From QQUK01 sp913009765 (GTDB lineage: Bacteria > Zixibacteria > MSB-5A5 > GN15 > FEB-12): a stretch of DNA of 8,960 nucleotides. The first letter of the stretch is position 1; each line of letters starts with the position of its first letter. The notes under the pieces were generated by a model. It had not been told where the DNA came from. It searched no databases and saw only the letters and a program-made list of their open reading frames with translations. Shown here one piece after another: positions 1 through 7,035 of the stretch. The DNA is taken from contig CALCCW010000357.1 in the NCBI GenBank assembly GCA_937900185.1, positions 1 to 8,960 on the forward strand. Reading direction: 5' to 3'. Position numbers and translations under genes: made by a program.

Positions 1-101
1 TGTGACAGTATATTTATTCTTTTTTTTTTTTTTTTCAAGCAGAAGCCGGCATACGAGATATATCAGTGTGACTGGAGTTCAGACGTGTGCTCTTCCGATC
101 T
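1..101. other. Illumina P7-side adapter read-through (not biological)
   Basis: Bases 36-59 match the P7 flow-cell oligo with one mismatch (a C for A at base 46). Bases 60-67 (ATATCAGT) sit where an 8-base sample index belongs, and bases 68-101 match the standard TruSeq read-2 adapter ending in CTCTTCCGATCT. In front lie 16 T (20-35) and about 19 unrelated bases. This is what the reverse complement of a read that ran through a short insert, past the adapter and into signal-less homopolymer and noise, would look like. The biological sequence starts at about 102, right against the terminator. Confidence 0.98.
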
Positions 102-104
102 TAC

Positions 105-133
105 AAAAAAAACCCGCATCAAGCGGGTTTTTT
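105..133 (-). terminator. Rho-independent terminator of the leftward PATAN operon
   Basis: The stem CCCGC (113-117) pairs with GCGGG (123-127) around the five-base loop ATCAA. The pairing can be extended by A109-112 with T128-131. Read on the minus strand the hairpin is followed by eight U (complement of 105-112), a textbook intrinsic terminator. It lies 45-75 bases beyond the stop of the last minus-strand gene. The plus-strand side also has a six-T run, so it could work in both directions and serve a gene lost to the left of the contig. Confidence 0.9.
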
Positions 134-152
134 ATATTTTAGTTGAATAATA

Positions 153-173
153 CTTCGACAAGCTCAGTATGAC
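153..173. repeat. Dispersed intergenic repeat-like element (TGAGCTTGTCGAA core)
   Basis: Read on the minus strand, this stretch between the last stop codon and the terminator contains TGAGCTTGTCGAA preceded by GTCATAC. From memory, closely related short sequences are scattered between genes in many environmental bacterial genomes. Only one copy occurs in this window, so its repeat status cannot be shown here. It would be transcribed as part of the operon's 3' untranslated region. The core is only weakly palindromic. Confidence 0.4.
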
Positions 174-177
174 TTTT

Positions 178-366
178 TTAGCCGTAAATTTCGGCTGTGT
201 TGCATTTACAGACACCAACATTTTCATTACGAAATTTCCATGCACCTTTGTCGCCTTTTTTCGCACCAACAAATTTAATGAACTGTAAATTTTCATTACA
301 TACCGGGCAAGTTATCGTGTGTGCACGTTTGTTTGCTTTGTCTGAGAAGCTTTGTTTTTTAGCCAT
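178..366 (-). CDS. Small Cys4 (zinc-ribbon-like) protein, 62 aa
   Basis: This is the last gene of the leftward operon. The 62-residue product starts with a basic stretch (MAKKQSFSDKANKR), then has a CPVC knuckle at C20/C23 and a CKC pair at C53/C55, with an aromatic/Gly-Lys stretch between. The four cysteines could bind one zinc or another metal, although the second half is CxC rather than the usual CxxC. The start ATG overlaps the end of the upstream gene by 8 bases and is preceded by a strong GAGGAG (377-382, minus sense), which supports real, coupled translation. I do not recognise a named family. A nucleic-acid or protein-binding role is possible from the basic N-terminus plus metal knuckle, but that is inference. 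The gene ends 45 bases before the terminator stem region. Confidence 0.8.
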   Translation of the reverse strand: MAKKQSFSDKANKRAHTITCPVCNENLQFIKFVGAKKGDKGAWKFRNENVGVCKCNTAEIYG

Positions 367-589
367 GTGTAAATATCTCCTCGATTTCTAATTTATCATC
401 TACTTCAAGCGTTCCAAGTTTACTTTTTACTTCAACCAATAATCTGGTTGTTTCAAAATACAAGGTAAACTCCTTATTGTTGGAAAAATAAGGAGCCGCT
501 TTCTCAAAAAAACTTAAAGCATTTGCGTACTCTTTATTTTTCAGTGCCAACAATGCAACACAGTATGCTTTTTCACCAACAGACAGCAT
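359..589 (-). CDS. TPR-like small helical protein, 76 aa
   Basis: The 76-residue protein is almost entirely predicted helix. Residues 6-35 read like one tetratricopeptide repeat: small and aromatic residues in A/B-helix spacing, followed by YANALSFFEKAAPYF, where the AL-FEKA pattern is typical. A second helix pair (FTLYFETTRLLVEVKSKLG) follows, then an acidic tail (EVDDKLEIEEIF). One to one-and-a-half repeats are too few for a stable TPR solenoid, so it may act as a partner or chaperone for a neighbouring gene product; that is inference. The start ATG shares one base with the upstream stop (TAATG). An AAAGG-type ribosome site lies at 599-604 (minus sense), 8 bases before the ATG. The stop is inside the start region of the Cys4 gene. 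No named family is recognised. Confidence 0.75.
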   Translation of the reverse strand: MLSVGEKAYCVALLALKNKEYANALSFFEKAAPYFSNNKEFTLYFETTRLLVEVKSKLGTLEVDDKLEIEEIFTHG

Positions 590-1260
590 TAAAACATACC
601 TTTCTTATAAAGAGTTTCTGCTTCTTTTAATTTTTTCACATACGGCTCAACTTTATAGCCGTTTTGCTTGAGATAATATATGATAAAAGCCGATAAAATC
701 AAGGCATCTTTATTGGTTTCTGTTGAGGATTTTTGTAAAAGTTCTTCTAAAACAGATAAAATATGGTTTTTCGAGTTGGCATAGTCCATAAAAAGGGCAG
801 TCATTTTTGATAACCGCCTGACAAACAAAGAGATAGAGTCAGAACTTGGAGTTGTAGTCGGTTTAGGTATAGATGTCTCAGGTTTTCTTTTGAGAGTTAA
901 AATTGGGGCGGAATGCTCTTTTTTATTACTCCAACGGTCAATTTCACTTGATATTTTTTGTTCAGCCATTGATGAGTTGTCGTCAATGTTGATTTCTCTT
1001 TTTATTTTAGACAGCATACCGGTTATACGATTCAGCTCAGTATCTTTCAGAGTTCGGTCAGTCAGCCATTTATTATGAGCTGCAAACCAATCACCAATAT
1101 CGTCGGTGACATCTTTACCTTGATTTGCCAAAAGCCCAATATCATCTAGTCTGTTGATGCCGTCTAATACATGCAGTTTTTTTTCTTTCAAAAAAACTAC
1201 ACGGTCTAAAAATGTTTCAAGGAGAGATTCTAATGATTGTAAAGAATCTGTTTGGCTCAC
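589..1260 (-). CDS. Uncharacterised two-part helical protein, 223 aa
   Basis: The 223-residue soluble protein has no signal peptide or membrane span. Residues 1-115 are helical and highly charged, with coiled-coil potential at 5-30 and 65-112. Residues 127-142 are a Pro/Thr/Ser-rich linker. Residues 143-223 form a second helical part, including SLFVRRLSKMTALFMDY and a Lys-rich C-terminal helix. The start is GTG at 1260-1258, overlapping the PATAN gene's stop as GTGA. A GGAG lies five bases upstream, and no better ATG is nearby, so translation is probably coupled. Residues 147-165 resemble the C-terminus of the PATAN protein just upstream (V-RL-LF-DY-K spacing), which hints at a shared small helical module. 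I do not recognise a family. A scaffold or effector role for the PATAN protein is a guess from context. Confidence 0.8.
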   Translation of the reverse strand: MSQTDSLQSLESLLETFLDRVVFLKEKKLHVLDGINRLDDIGLLANQGKDVTDDIGDWFAAHNKWLTDRTLKDTELNRITGMLSKIKREINIDDNSSMAEQKISSEIDRWSNKKEHSAPILTLKRKPETSIPKPTTTPSSDSISLFVRRLSKMTALFMDYANSKNHILSVLEELLQKSSTETNKDALILSAFIIYYLKQNGYKVEPYVKKLKEAETLYKKGMF

Positions 1261-2132
1261 TTCTGCTCCATTGTCGTTTTGGTTATTCTATCACCGGTCA
1301 TTCTATTACGACTTTTTTCAGTAAGATAATCTTCAAACAAGTTTGCCAAACGGTTGACCATTGTTTCGATACCATCAGATGTCTTTGCATCGGCAGGCAT
1401 TTTTATTTCTTTTTTCTCGGTTTTTGTAATGATACCGGCAAGTTTTAATTGAGCAAGTTTTTTGAGTGCATCGTTGTCATCTAAGGTAGAGGCTTTACAT
1501 ACTTCACGCACAGAACGGTATCCGTCAACCAATGCCATGATATTCCATTCTTTTGCTTCAAGAGCAACATCACGAGTACGACCGCCTTGAGCAGCAGAGA
1601 TGATATAGACATCATCTAAGGATTTAAACGTTTCTTTAACCATATTTGCTTCATCAAGTCTGCGGAGACCTTCCAAAATGACATTTTCAACTGAAATTTT
1701 AACTTTGATTTCTTCTTCGGTTGGAAACTGATCTTCATAAAATTTGAAAGAACCGGTTTTCCAAGTGAGTAAAGAAAAGAGCAGTTCTTCAATTTGCTGA
1801 ATAATAACTTTTTCTAAATCAGCACGGTCAATAAATTTTCGTGAGATTAATATCTCTCCTAACCGTTTTGAATTTTGGTTTTTAGCTTGAATAGCAATAG
1901 CCTGTTCCAATTGGGTGTCTGAGATAATTTTTTTTTCTTTTAAGAGGTGACCAAGATGATAGGTTTGACGAGGTCCATATCCGTAGATAATATCACCTTT
2001 GTCAAAATAAACCATAATAATAGAATCATCCTGCTGAACCCCCAGAGTACCGGATTTGCGTCCTGATGCTAACAATTGCAATATTTCCGGTAGGGTGAAT
2101 TTTTCAATCTTGCCTTGAAGTCCTAAATCCAT
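1257..2132 (-). CDS. PATAN/DUF4388 domain protein, 291 aa
   Basis: The N-terminal 100 residues carry the PATAN (DUF4388) pattern: LQGKIEKFTLPEILQLL, then ASGRKSGTLGV and a Phe-Asp-Lys-Gly hairpin (YFDKGDIIYG). Two repeats of the L-G-LL-x-I-L-AI-Q type follow (LGHLLKEKKIISDTQLEQAI at about 80-99 and LGEILISRKFIDRADLEKVI at about 113-132), ending in LLTWKTGSFKF. Residues 190-240 look like a winged-helix unit (VDGYRSVREVCKASTL...LAGII). A basic helical tail begins at about 252. PATAN proteins in cyanobacteria, myxobacteria and others work in signalling, cell polarity or surface motility, usually by protein-protein contact; the exact role here is unknown. I chose ATG 2132 over GTG 2138 because TTTGGAG overlaps the GTG but sits five bases before the ATG, and the protein then begins MDLGLQGK as is usual in the family. 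It is the first gene of the four-gene operon. Confidence 0.88.
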   Translation of the reverse strand: MDLGLQGKIEKFTLPEILQLLASGRKSGTLGVQQDDSIIMVYFDKGDIIYGYGPRQTYHLGHLLKEKKIISDTQLEQAIAIQAKNQNSKRLGEILISRKFIDRADLEKVIIQQIEELLFSLLTWKTGSFKFYEDQFPTEEEIKVKISVENVILEGLRRLDEANMVKETFKSLDDVYIISAAQGGRTRDVALEAKEWNIMALVDGYRSVREVCKASTLDDNDALKKLAQLKLAGIITKTEKKEIKMPADAKTSDGIETMVNRLANLFEDYLTEKSRNRMTGDRITKTTMEQK

Positions 2133-2137
2133 TATCA

Positions 2138-2144
2138 CTCCAAA
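2138..2144 (-). promoter_or_regulatory. Ribosome binding site deciding the PATAN gene start
   Basis: Read on the minus strand this is TTTGGAG followed by TGATA and ATG. The five-base spacing to the ATG at 2132 is normal. The in-frame GTG at 2138-2136 uses the last G of this site itself and cannot be served by it. The start is therefore set at 2132. Confidence 0.8.
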
Positions 2145-2390
2145 AATTTATTCTTTTAATTTGTTTCCCGTTATATTATACTAATAAACAAGTTAGAAGA
2201 TGTAATAAATTTAAAAAACCGAAAACCGCTTAATTCATAACAGGTTGCATACTTTTTATTATTTATATAACAATACTATATTATTTAATTCCTGTCAACA
2301 CTGATTAAACGTTTTTCAAAAGAAAAATAAGTTTATTTTAAGGAAATTCATTATTATTGTGTCTATCAAATGTATTTAAGGTAAAAAGAG
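2145..2390. other. Divergent intergenic control region
   Basis: This very AT-rich stretch of about 250 bases separates the leftward PATAN operon from the rightward recX operon and should hold the promoters of both. Besides the TATAAT box on the minus strand, a weak plus-strand candidate is TTGCAT (2245-2250) followed by TATAAC (2266-2271) with a short 15-base spacer. Near recX an AAGG (2378-2381) stands nine bases before the ATG. I see no hairpin terminator, tRNA, riboswitch or ORF of note here. Confidence 0.5.
2175..2180 (-). promoter_or_regulatory. Candidate -10 box for the leftward operon
   Basis: On the minus strand this is a perfect TATAAT, 43 bases before the PATAN start codon. No convincing -35 hexamer stands 16-18 bases upstream; the nearest approximation is ACATCT at 2198-2203. 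In AT-rich DNA such a box can arise by chance, so this is only a candidate. Confidence 0.4.
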
Positions 2391-3044
2391 ATGATAACTG
2401 AACAAATAAGAGTTGAAAGAATTGAAAAATATAACAGTAAAGCAAAAATTCTACTATCCAATTCACAAATCTATTTTCTTCCATTAGAGGTTGTCCTTAC
2501 ACACCAATTGGTTGAATCAATCGTTTTGACAGACTCGCAGTTTGAAATAATAGAATATGAATCATCTCTTTTTGAAGCTTTTTCCAAAGCAAAGCAATAT
2601 TTGGCTATGCGGGATCATTCATCCGGTGAGTTAAAACTCAAACTCAAAAAGAAAAAATTTACTGATGAAATAGTCACACAAATTATTGTAAAATGTCAAA
2701 AGCTTGGGTTTTTAGATGATGAACGCTATGCGTATGCTCTTGCTGAAAAACTGATAGTCAAAAAACCATGCGGAAAGGCATATCTTCTTTCATATTTGCA
2801 AACAAAACTCATTTCACGAGATATAAGCGGGAGAATTGCAACGATTATATTTGCATCACAAGATATTCAAGAGTTGGCACGAACCGCCCTTGAAAAAAAG
2901 TGGTATATGTATGACCAATTAGCACTTGAAGATGCCCGTAATAAATCGTATAATTACCTTGCCCGCCGTGGATTCTCATTTGGTGAGGCAAAAGATGCAT
3001 TTGAAAATGTGTACAACAAGAAACAAAAGGATGAGAACAATTAA
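2391..3044 (+). CDS. recX: RecX family regulatory protein, 217 aa
   Basis: RecX binds RecA and limits growth of its filaments on single-stranded DNA in recombination and the SOS response. The family's three-helix repeats are visible. Residues 60-100 (AFSKAKQYLAMRDHSSGELKLKLKKKKF) and the hallmark GFLDDERYA at 106-114 are followed by AEKL...KPCGKAYLLSYLQTK. A third repeat lies near the end (YNYLARRGFSFGEAKDAF, 187-204). The first 60 residues are a beta-rich extension (YFLPLEVVLTHQLVE), as in longer RecX proteins. The start ATG has AAGG nine bases upstream. RecA itself is not in the window, although recA-recX-alaS is the order in E. coli and others. The last 14 bases overlap alaS, implying translational coupling. 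Confidence 0.9.
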   Translation: MITEQIRVERIEKYNSKAKILLSNSQIYFLPLEVVLTHQLVESIVLTDSQFEIIEYESSLFEAFSKAKQYLAMRDHSSGELKLKLKKKKFTDEIVTQIIVKCQKLGFLDDERYAYALAEKLIVKKPCGKAYLLSYLQTKLISRDISGRIATIIFASQDIQELARTALEKKWYMYDQLALEDARNKSYNYLARRGFSFGEAKDAFENVYNKKQKDENN

Positions 3045-5676
3045 AACTCAAGATATACGAAGGTCGTTTTTAGATTATTTTATCAAAAACGGTCATAAAG
3101 AACTGCCGTCATCACCGGTTATTCCTTTTGATGACCCGACAATTTTGTTTATCAATGCCGGGATGAACCAGTTTAAAGATGTTTATACGGGTAAACGGAA
3201 ACTAGACACCAAAAGAGCCACAACCGTTCAAAAATGTATTCGTGCCGGAGGTAAACATAACGATTTAGATAATGTCGGGTTTACAACCCGTCATCATACG
3301 TTTTTTGAGATGCTTGGTAACTTTTCGTTTGGCGATTATTACAAAGAAGAAGCGATTTACTATGCTTGGGAATGGATAACAAAAGAGTTAAGACTTCCCA
3401 AAGATAAATTATATGTCTCTATTTATGAAACTGACGATGAAGCGTTTGAACTTTGGGGTAAAATTGCTCCTGAATTAAAAAACGGACGAATTCTCCGTTT
3501 TGGTAAAAAAGATAATTTTTGGTCTATGGGAAATATTGGTCCTTGTGGACCGAATTCAGAAATTCATTTTGACCGTGGTGAAAAATATGGAACTGGTCCG
3601 GAAGATAAAGTAAATGGTGAAACTGACAGGTTTGTTGAAATTTGGAATCTGGTTTTTATGCAGTACGACCAAACTCCTGATGGTATTATCGACTTACCAA
3701 ATCGATCGGTTGATACCGGTGCCGGACTTGAACGTATTGCTGCGATAATGCAAAATGTTGACTCAAACTACAATATTGACCTCTTTCAAAATATAATTGC
3801 GGCTATTGCTGAAATTACAAAATCAAAGTATGAAGGTGACTTAAAACCATCGTTCCATGTTGTCGCCGACCATCTGCGTGCATTGACATTTGCCATCACC
3901 GATGGTGCCGGAATCTCCAATGAAGGACAGGGGTATGTACTTCGAAGAATTTTGAGGAGAGCTGTTAGGCACGGACGACTATTAGGTGCCGATGAACCGT
4001 TTATTTATAAACTGATTCCTACACTGGTTAATGAAATGGGCGAAGCGTATCCTGAAATAAAAGAACAGCAATCCCATGTTGCCAATGTTGTTAGAATTGA
4101 AGAAGAATCTTTTGACAGAACTTTGGATAAGGGATTAGTTCTTTTTGAAAGGATTGTTTCAGAGCTTGATTCTAAAATAATCCCCGGTGATGCTATTTTT
4201 AAACTATATGACACTTATGGATTTCCCTATGATTTAACTGAAATTATGGCATCCGAAAAAGGATTGACACTTGATAAAGACGGTTTTAATAAAACTATGG
4301 AAAGTCAAAAAGAACAGTCTCGATTGGCACAATCGGTTAATTTAGTCCAATCCCCGGTTACAACGTTAAAAAATGATGTGGAATTTGCAAACCATAATTT
4401 TGAACCAACATATTTTGACAGAGGAAAATTAAGCATCAACTCATCTTTATTATATGCATATCCATTAGATACATCAGATAATAACAAATTACTCGTTGCC
4501 CTTATTTTAGATAAGACACCATTTTATGTAAAGTCCGGTGGTCAGGAAAATGATTTGGGTAAAATAATTCATTCCAGTTTTGAAGTTAATATTCAAAATT
4601 TACATACGTACCAAGATTATATAATTCACGAATGTGTGATTACTAAGGGTGATTTAAATAATATAGAATTAGCTTACAAAGAAAAACAATCTGTATTAGC
4701 AACCGTAGATGCTCATCGTCGCATGGCTATCCAGCGAAATCATACGGTAACTCATCTTACCCATACAGCCCTACGAAAAGTGTTAGGTCCGCATATCAAA
4801 CAATCAGGCTCGTATGTTGGAGCCGATAGAATGAGGTTTGACTTTTCGCATCATCAGCCAATGACCGATAAAGAAATCCAAGAGGTTGAGATGATTGTCA
4901 ACAATGAAATTCTGAAATCTGTTCCTGTTTCTACCGATATTATGAATCTTGAACAAGCAAAAGCGACCGGTGCTATGGCTCTCTTTGGAGAAAAATATGA
5001 TGCTGATGTGCGAGTTGTGTCTGTCGGAGAATTTTCCAAAGAACTGTGCGGTGGAACTCATGTTGAAAACAGCTCGCAGATAGGTCCGTTTTTTATTACG
5101 CTGGAGACAGGTATTGCTTCTGGTGTCAGACGTATCGAAGCTATTACGGGAACAGAAGCAGTTACTTATATGATGGATGCTAAATCGTTTCGTAAACGGG
5201 TTGCATCGATTGTCAACCGTCCCGAAGCAGATTCATTAGGCGGAGTGGAGCATTTAAAAGAGCAGAACAGCTTGCTTCAAAAAGAACTAAAGAAAGTAAA
5301 GGCAGAAATGTTTTCAGGCGGGGGGAGTTCTGTCGGTAAAGATACTCTTGTCAACGATATTACTTTTTCAACCCACTATTTTGATGAAACCGATAGAGAT
5401 ATTATGACATCGTGGATAGACTCAAAAAAAGAGATGGCATCACCGGTCTTTGCGGTTGCCTTAGGACTTGTAGGCGGTAAAATGACATATATTGCAGCGG
5501 CATCATCGCAGGCGGTTGAAAAGAATATTCATATTGGAAAAATAACAAAAGAGCTGCTTCCGAAATTTGGCGGACGTGGCGGAGGCAAACCAAACTTTGC
5601 CCAAGGCTCTGTTGAAAATGATACCGAGCCGTCAAAACTTTTTGATACGGCGAAATCATTTATCACGGTAGAGTAG
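3031..5676 (+). CDS. alaS: Alanine-tRNA ligase, 881 aa
   Basis: This cytoplasmic class II synthetase charges tRNA-Ala and clears mischarged Ser/Gly. It is complete at the usual bacterial length (about 870-880). The catalytic core shows HTFFEMLGNFSFGDYY (motif 2 region, about 89-104), WSMGNIGPCGPNSEI (164-178) and motif 3 EGQGYVLRRILRRAVRHG (298-315). The editing domain carries both zinc-binding motifs, HTVTH (H571, H575) and CGGTH (C673, H677). The C-Ala part has a coiled-coil (about 737-760) and the GGRGGGKPNFAQG loop (847-859). I chose ATG 3031 rather than the upstream ATG at 2926: the protein then begins MRTIKTQDIRRSFLDYF, as in the family, while the 35 preceding codons are recX read out of frame. 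No strong ribosome site is seen (AAAAGG abuts the ATG), which fits coupling to recX through their 14-base overlap. Confidence 0.97.
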   Translation: MRTIKTQDIRRSFLDYFIKNGHKELPSSPVIPFDDPTILFINAGMNQFKDVYTGKRKLDTKRATTVQKCIRAGGKHNDLDNVGFTTRHHTFFEMLGNFSFGDYYKEEAIYYAWEWITKELRLPKDKLYVSIYETDDEAFELWGKIAPELKNGRILRFGKKDNFWSMGNIGPCGPNSEIHFDRGEKYGTGPEDKVNGETDRFVEIWNLVFMQYDQTPDGIIDLPNRSVDTGAGLERIAAIMQNVDSNYNIDLFQNIIAAIAEITKSKYEGDLKPSFHVVADHLRALTFAITDGAGISNEGQGYVLRRILRRAVRHGRLLGADEPFIYKLIPTLVNEMGEAYPEIKEQQSHVANVVRIEEESFDRTLDKGLVLFERIVSELDSKIIPGDAIFKLYDTYGFPYDLTEIMASEKGLTLDKDGFNKTMESQKEQSRLAQSVNLVQSPVTTLKNDVEFANHNFEPTYFDRGKLSINSSLLYAYPLDTSDNNKLLVALILDKTPFYVKSGGQENDLGKIIHSSFEVNIQNLHTYQDYIIHECVITKGDLNNIELAYKEKQSVLATVDAHRRMAIQRNHTVTHLTHTALRKVLGPHIKQSGSYVGADRMRFDFSHHQPMTDKEIQEVEMIVNNEILKSVPVSTDIMNLEQAKATGAMALFGEKYDADVRVVSVGEFSKELCGGTHVENSSQIGPFFITLETGIASGVRRIEAITGTEAVTYMMDAKSFRKRVASIVNRPEADSLGGVEHLKEQNSLLQKELKKVKAEMFSGGGSSVGKDTLVNDITFSTHYFDETDRDIMTSWIDSKKEMASPVFAVALGLVGGKMTYIAAASSQAVEKNIHIGKITKELLPKFGGRGGGKPNFAQGSVENDTEPSKLFDTAKSFITVE

Positions 5677-5683
5677 GGAAAGT

Positions 5684-6451
5684 ATGGAAAATAATTCTGT
5701 GTATACGTATCTGCTTAATGTCAAAGAAAAACGAGGCGGCGGATTTTTGGTACTTATCGACCCCGACAAAACTGATTCAAACAATTATCTTGCTCTTGCT
5801 GAATCTGCTAAAGAGTGCGGTGTTGATGCTCTTTTGGTCGGCACATCTTTTATGCTCAATACAAATTTTTCCGATGTTGTCAAAGAGATAAAATCAAAAG
5901 CTGAAGTACCGGTCATTATTTTCCCCGGTTCTTTTGCTCAGATAACTCCGTATGCCGATGCTATTTTGTTTTCATCGTTAATCTCAGGACGAAATGCAAC
6001 TTATCTTATAGATGAGCAGGTCAAAGGAGCTCCGGTTGTCAAACGATGCAAAATCGAACCTATTCCAACCGGATATATGCTGATTGAATCCGGCTCGATG
6101 ACATCGGTGCAGTATATTTCAAATACAAATCCTATTCCACGAGATAAATATGATATTGCCTGTGCTCATGCTTTAGCTGCTGAATATATGGGAATGAAAC
6201 TTGCTTATTTAGAAGGCGGTTCGGGTGCTTCGCAAGCGGTACCTTGTGAAATGATTCAAGCAGTTGCATCGTATGTGAACATCCCGATAATAACCGGCGG
6301 TGGTTTAAAAGAACCTCAGCAATGTGCCGACCGTATAGATGCGGGAGCTTCTTTTGTTGTCGTAGGGAATAATTTAGAGATAGAACATGATTTTAAGTAT
6401 CTAAACGAATTAACTCAAGCTGTACATCCAAAGGAATCAATACTCGCATGA
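5684..6451 (+). CDS. Geranylgeranylglyceryl phosphate synthase family (group II), 255 aa
   Basis: Enzymes of this TIM-barrel family join geranylgeranyl diphosphate (or a related prenyl diphosphate) to sn-glycerol-1-phosphate, the first committed step of archaeal-type ether lipids. Visible family blocks are LIDPDK (24-29), SGRN (101-104), EPIPTGYMLIESG (125-137), SVQYISNTNPIPRDK (141-155), YLEGGSGA (175-182), TGGGL (204-208) and VVGN (226-229). The phosphate-binding glycines and the EPIPTGY stretch are intact, so it should be active. Length and motifs fit the group II form found in Bacteroidota and relatives as well as some archaea; PcrB of Firmicutes is the shorter group I alternative. The gene begins seven bases after alaS, with AGGGAA (5675-5680) as ribosome site. 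Its stop overlaps the gmhA start as ATGA. Its true prenyl substrate cannot be read from sequence. Confidence 0.92.
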   Translation: MENNSVYTYLLNVKEKRGGGFLVLIDPDKTDSNNYLALAESAKECGVDALLVGTSFMLNTNFSDVVKEIKSKAEVPVIIFPGSFAQITPYADAILFSSLISGRNATYLIDEQVKGAPVVKRCKIEPIPTGYMLIESGSMTSVQYISNTNPIPRDKYDIACAHALAAEYMGMKLAYLEGGSGASQAVPCEMIQAVASYVNIPIITGGGLKEPQQCADRIDAGASFVVVGNNLEIEHDFKYLNELTQAVHPKESILA

Positions 6452-7035
6452 ACAATGATGAAAAACTAATTTATATACAAAAACTTGGTGACGAGTGTGC
6501 TGTCTTACGAAAAGCAGTCACGGCAGAACTTGGTCAAACAATTTTAGATACAGCGGCTGTTATGTCCGGTGTGATCGGCTCCGGCGGTAAGATTTTAATT
6601 ACAGGCAATGGCGGTTCAGCTGCCGACGCTTCACATTTTGCGGGCGAAATGATAGTTCGTCTGTCATCTGATAAAAACAGACAGTCACTTCCGGTTATTG
6701 CTCTTTCTGTTGACCCTGCTGTGATGACTGCTGCTGCCAACGATTATGGCTATGAAAGAATATTCTCACGCCAAGTAGAGGGACTCGGCAACAAAGGGGA
6801 TATGCTTTTTGTTATGTCCACTTCGGGTAATTCTCCCAATATTATCAAAGCAGTTCAAACAGCAGAAAGTCAGGGAATGATAACTGTTGGTTTGCTTGGC
6901 GGTACCGGTGGGAAATTGGCTGGTATGGTCGATAGAGCAATTGTCATACCTCACCCGTCTACACAACGAATTCAGGAAGAACATATTTTTATTATTCATT
7001 TGTTAGTTGGATTGGTGGAAAGTGATTTAATTTAG
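6448..7035 (+). CDS. gmhA: Phosphoheptose isomerase (SIS domain), 195 aa
   Basis: GmhA converts sedoheptulose 7-phosphate to D-glycero-D-manno-heptose 7-phosphate, the first step to ADP-heptose for LPS inner core or heptosylated surface glycans. The single SIS domain shows the sugar-phosphate loop TGNGGSAADASHFAGE (52-67) and STSGNS (124-129). The C-terminal helix has RIQEEHIFIIH (174-184). The four residues matching the E. coli metal ligands are all in place with the same spacing: H63 and E67 (HxxxE), Q176 and H184 (Q+8H). This favours GmhA over the DnaA-associated paralogue DiaA or a hexose-phosphate SIS protein. The 195-residue length is standard. The start overlaps the previous stop by four bases and the stop directly abuts the next ATG. 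The product implies a Gram-negative type envelope, or an S-layer glycan if not LPS. Confidence 0.92.
   Translation: MNNDEKLIYIQKLGDECAVLRKAVTAELGQTILDTAAVMSGVIGSGGKILITGNGGSAADASHFAGEMIVRLSSDKNRQSLPVIALSVDPAVMTAAANDYGYERIFSRQVEGLGNKGDMLFVMSTSGNSPNIIKAVQTAESQGMITVGLLGGTGGKLAGMVDRAIVIPHPSTQRIQEEHIFIIHLLVGLVESDLI

Noticed and set aside
20..35. Poly-T run as a biological tract or terminator
   Set aside because: It directly precedes the P7 oligo and is part of the read-through artefact.
2133..2138. GTG at 2138 as start of the PATAN gene
   Set aside because: The GGAG ribosome site overlaps this codon; ATG at 2132 has correct spacing and gives the usual family N-terminus.
2926..3030. Extended N-terminus of alaS from the ATG at 2926
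   Set aside because: The 35 extra codons are recX read in another frame; family members begin at the ATG at 3031.
4804..5061. Minus-strand ORFs inside alaS (and similar ones at 4005-4214, 4305-4487, 5402-5659)
   Set aside because: They are antisense shadows of a conserved synthetase, with no ribosome sites or recognisable protein features.
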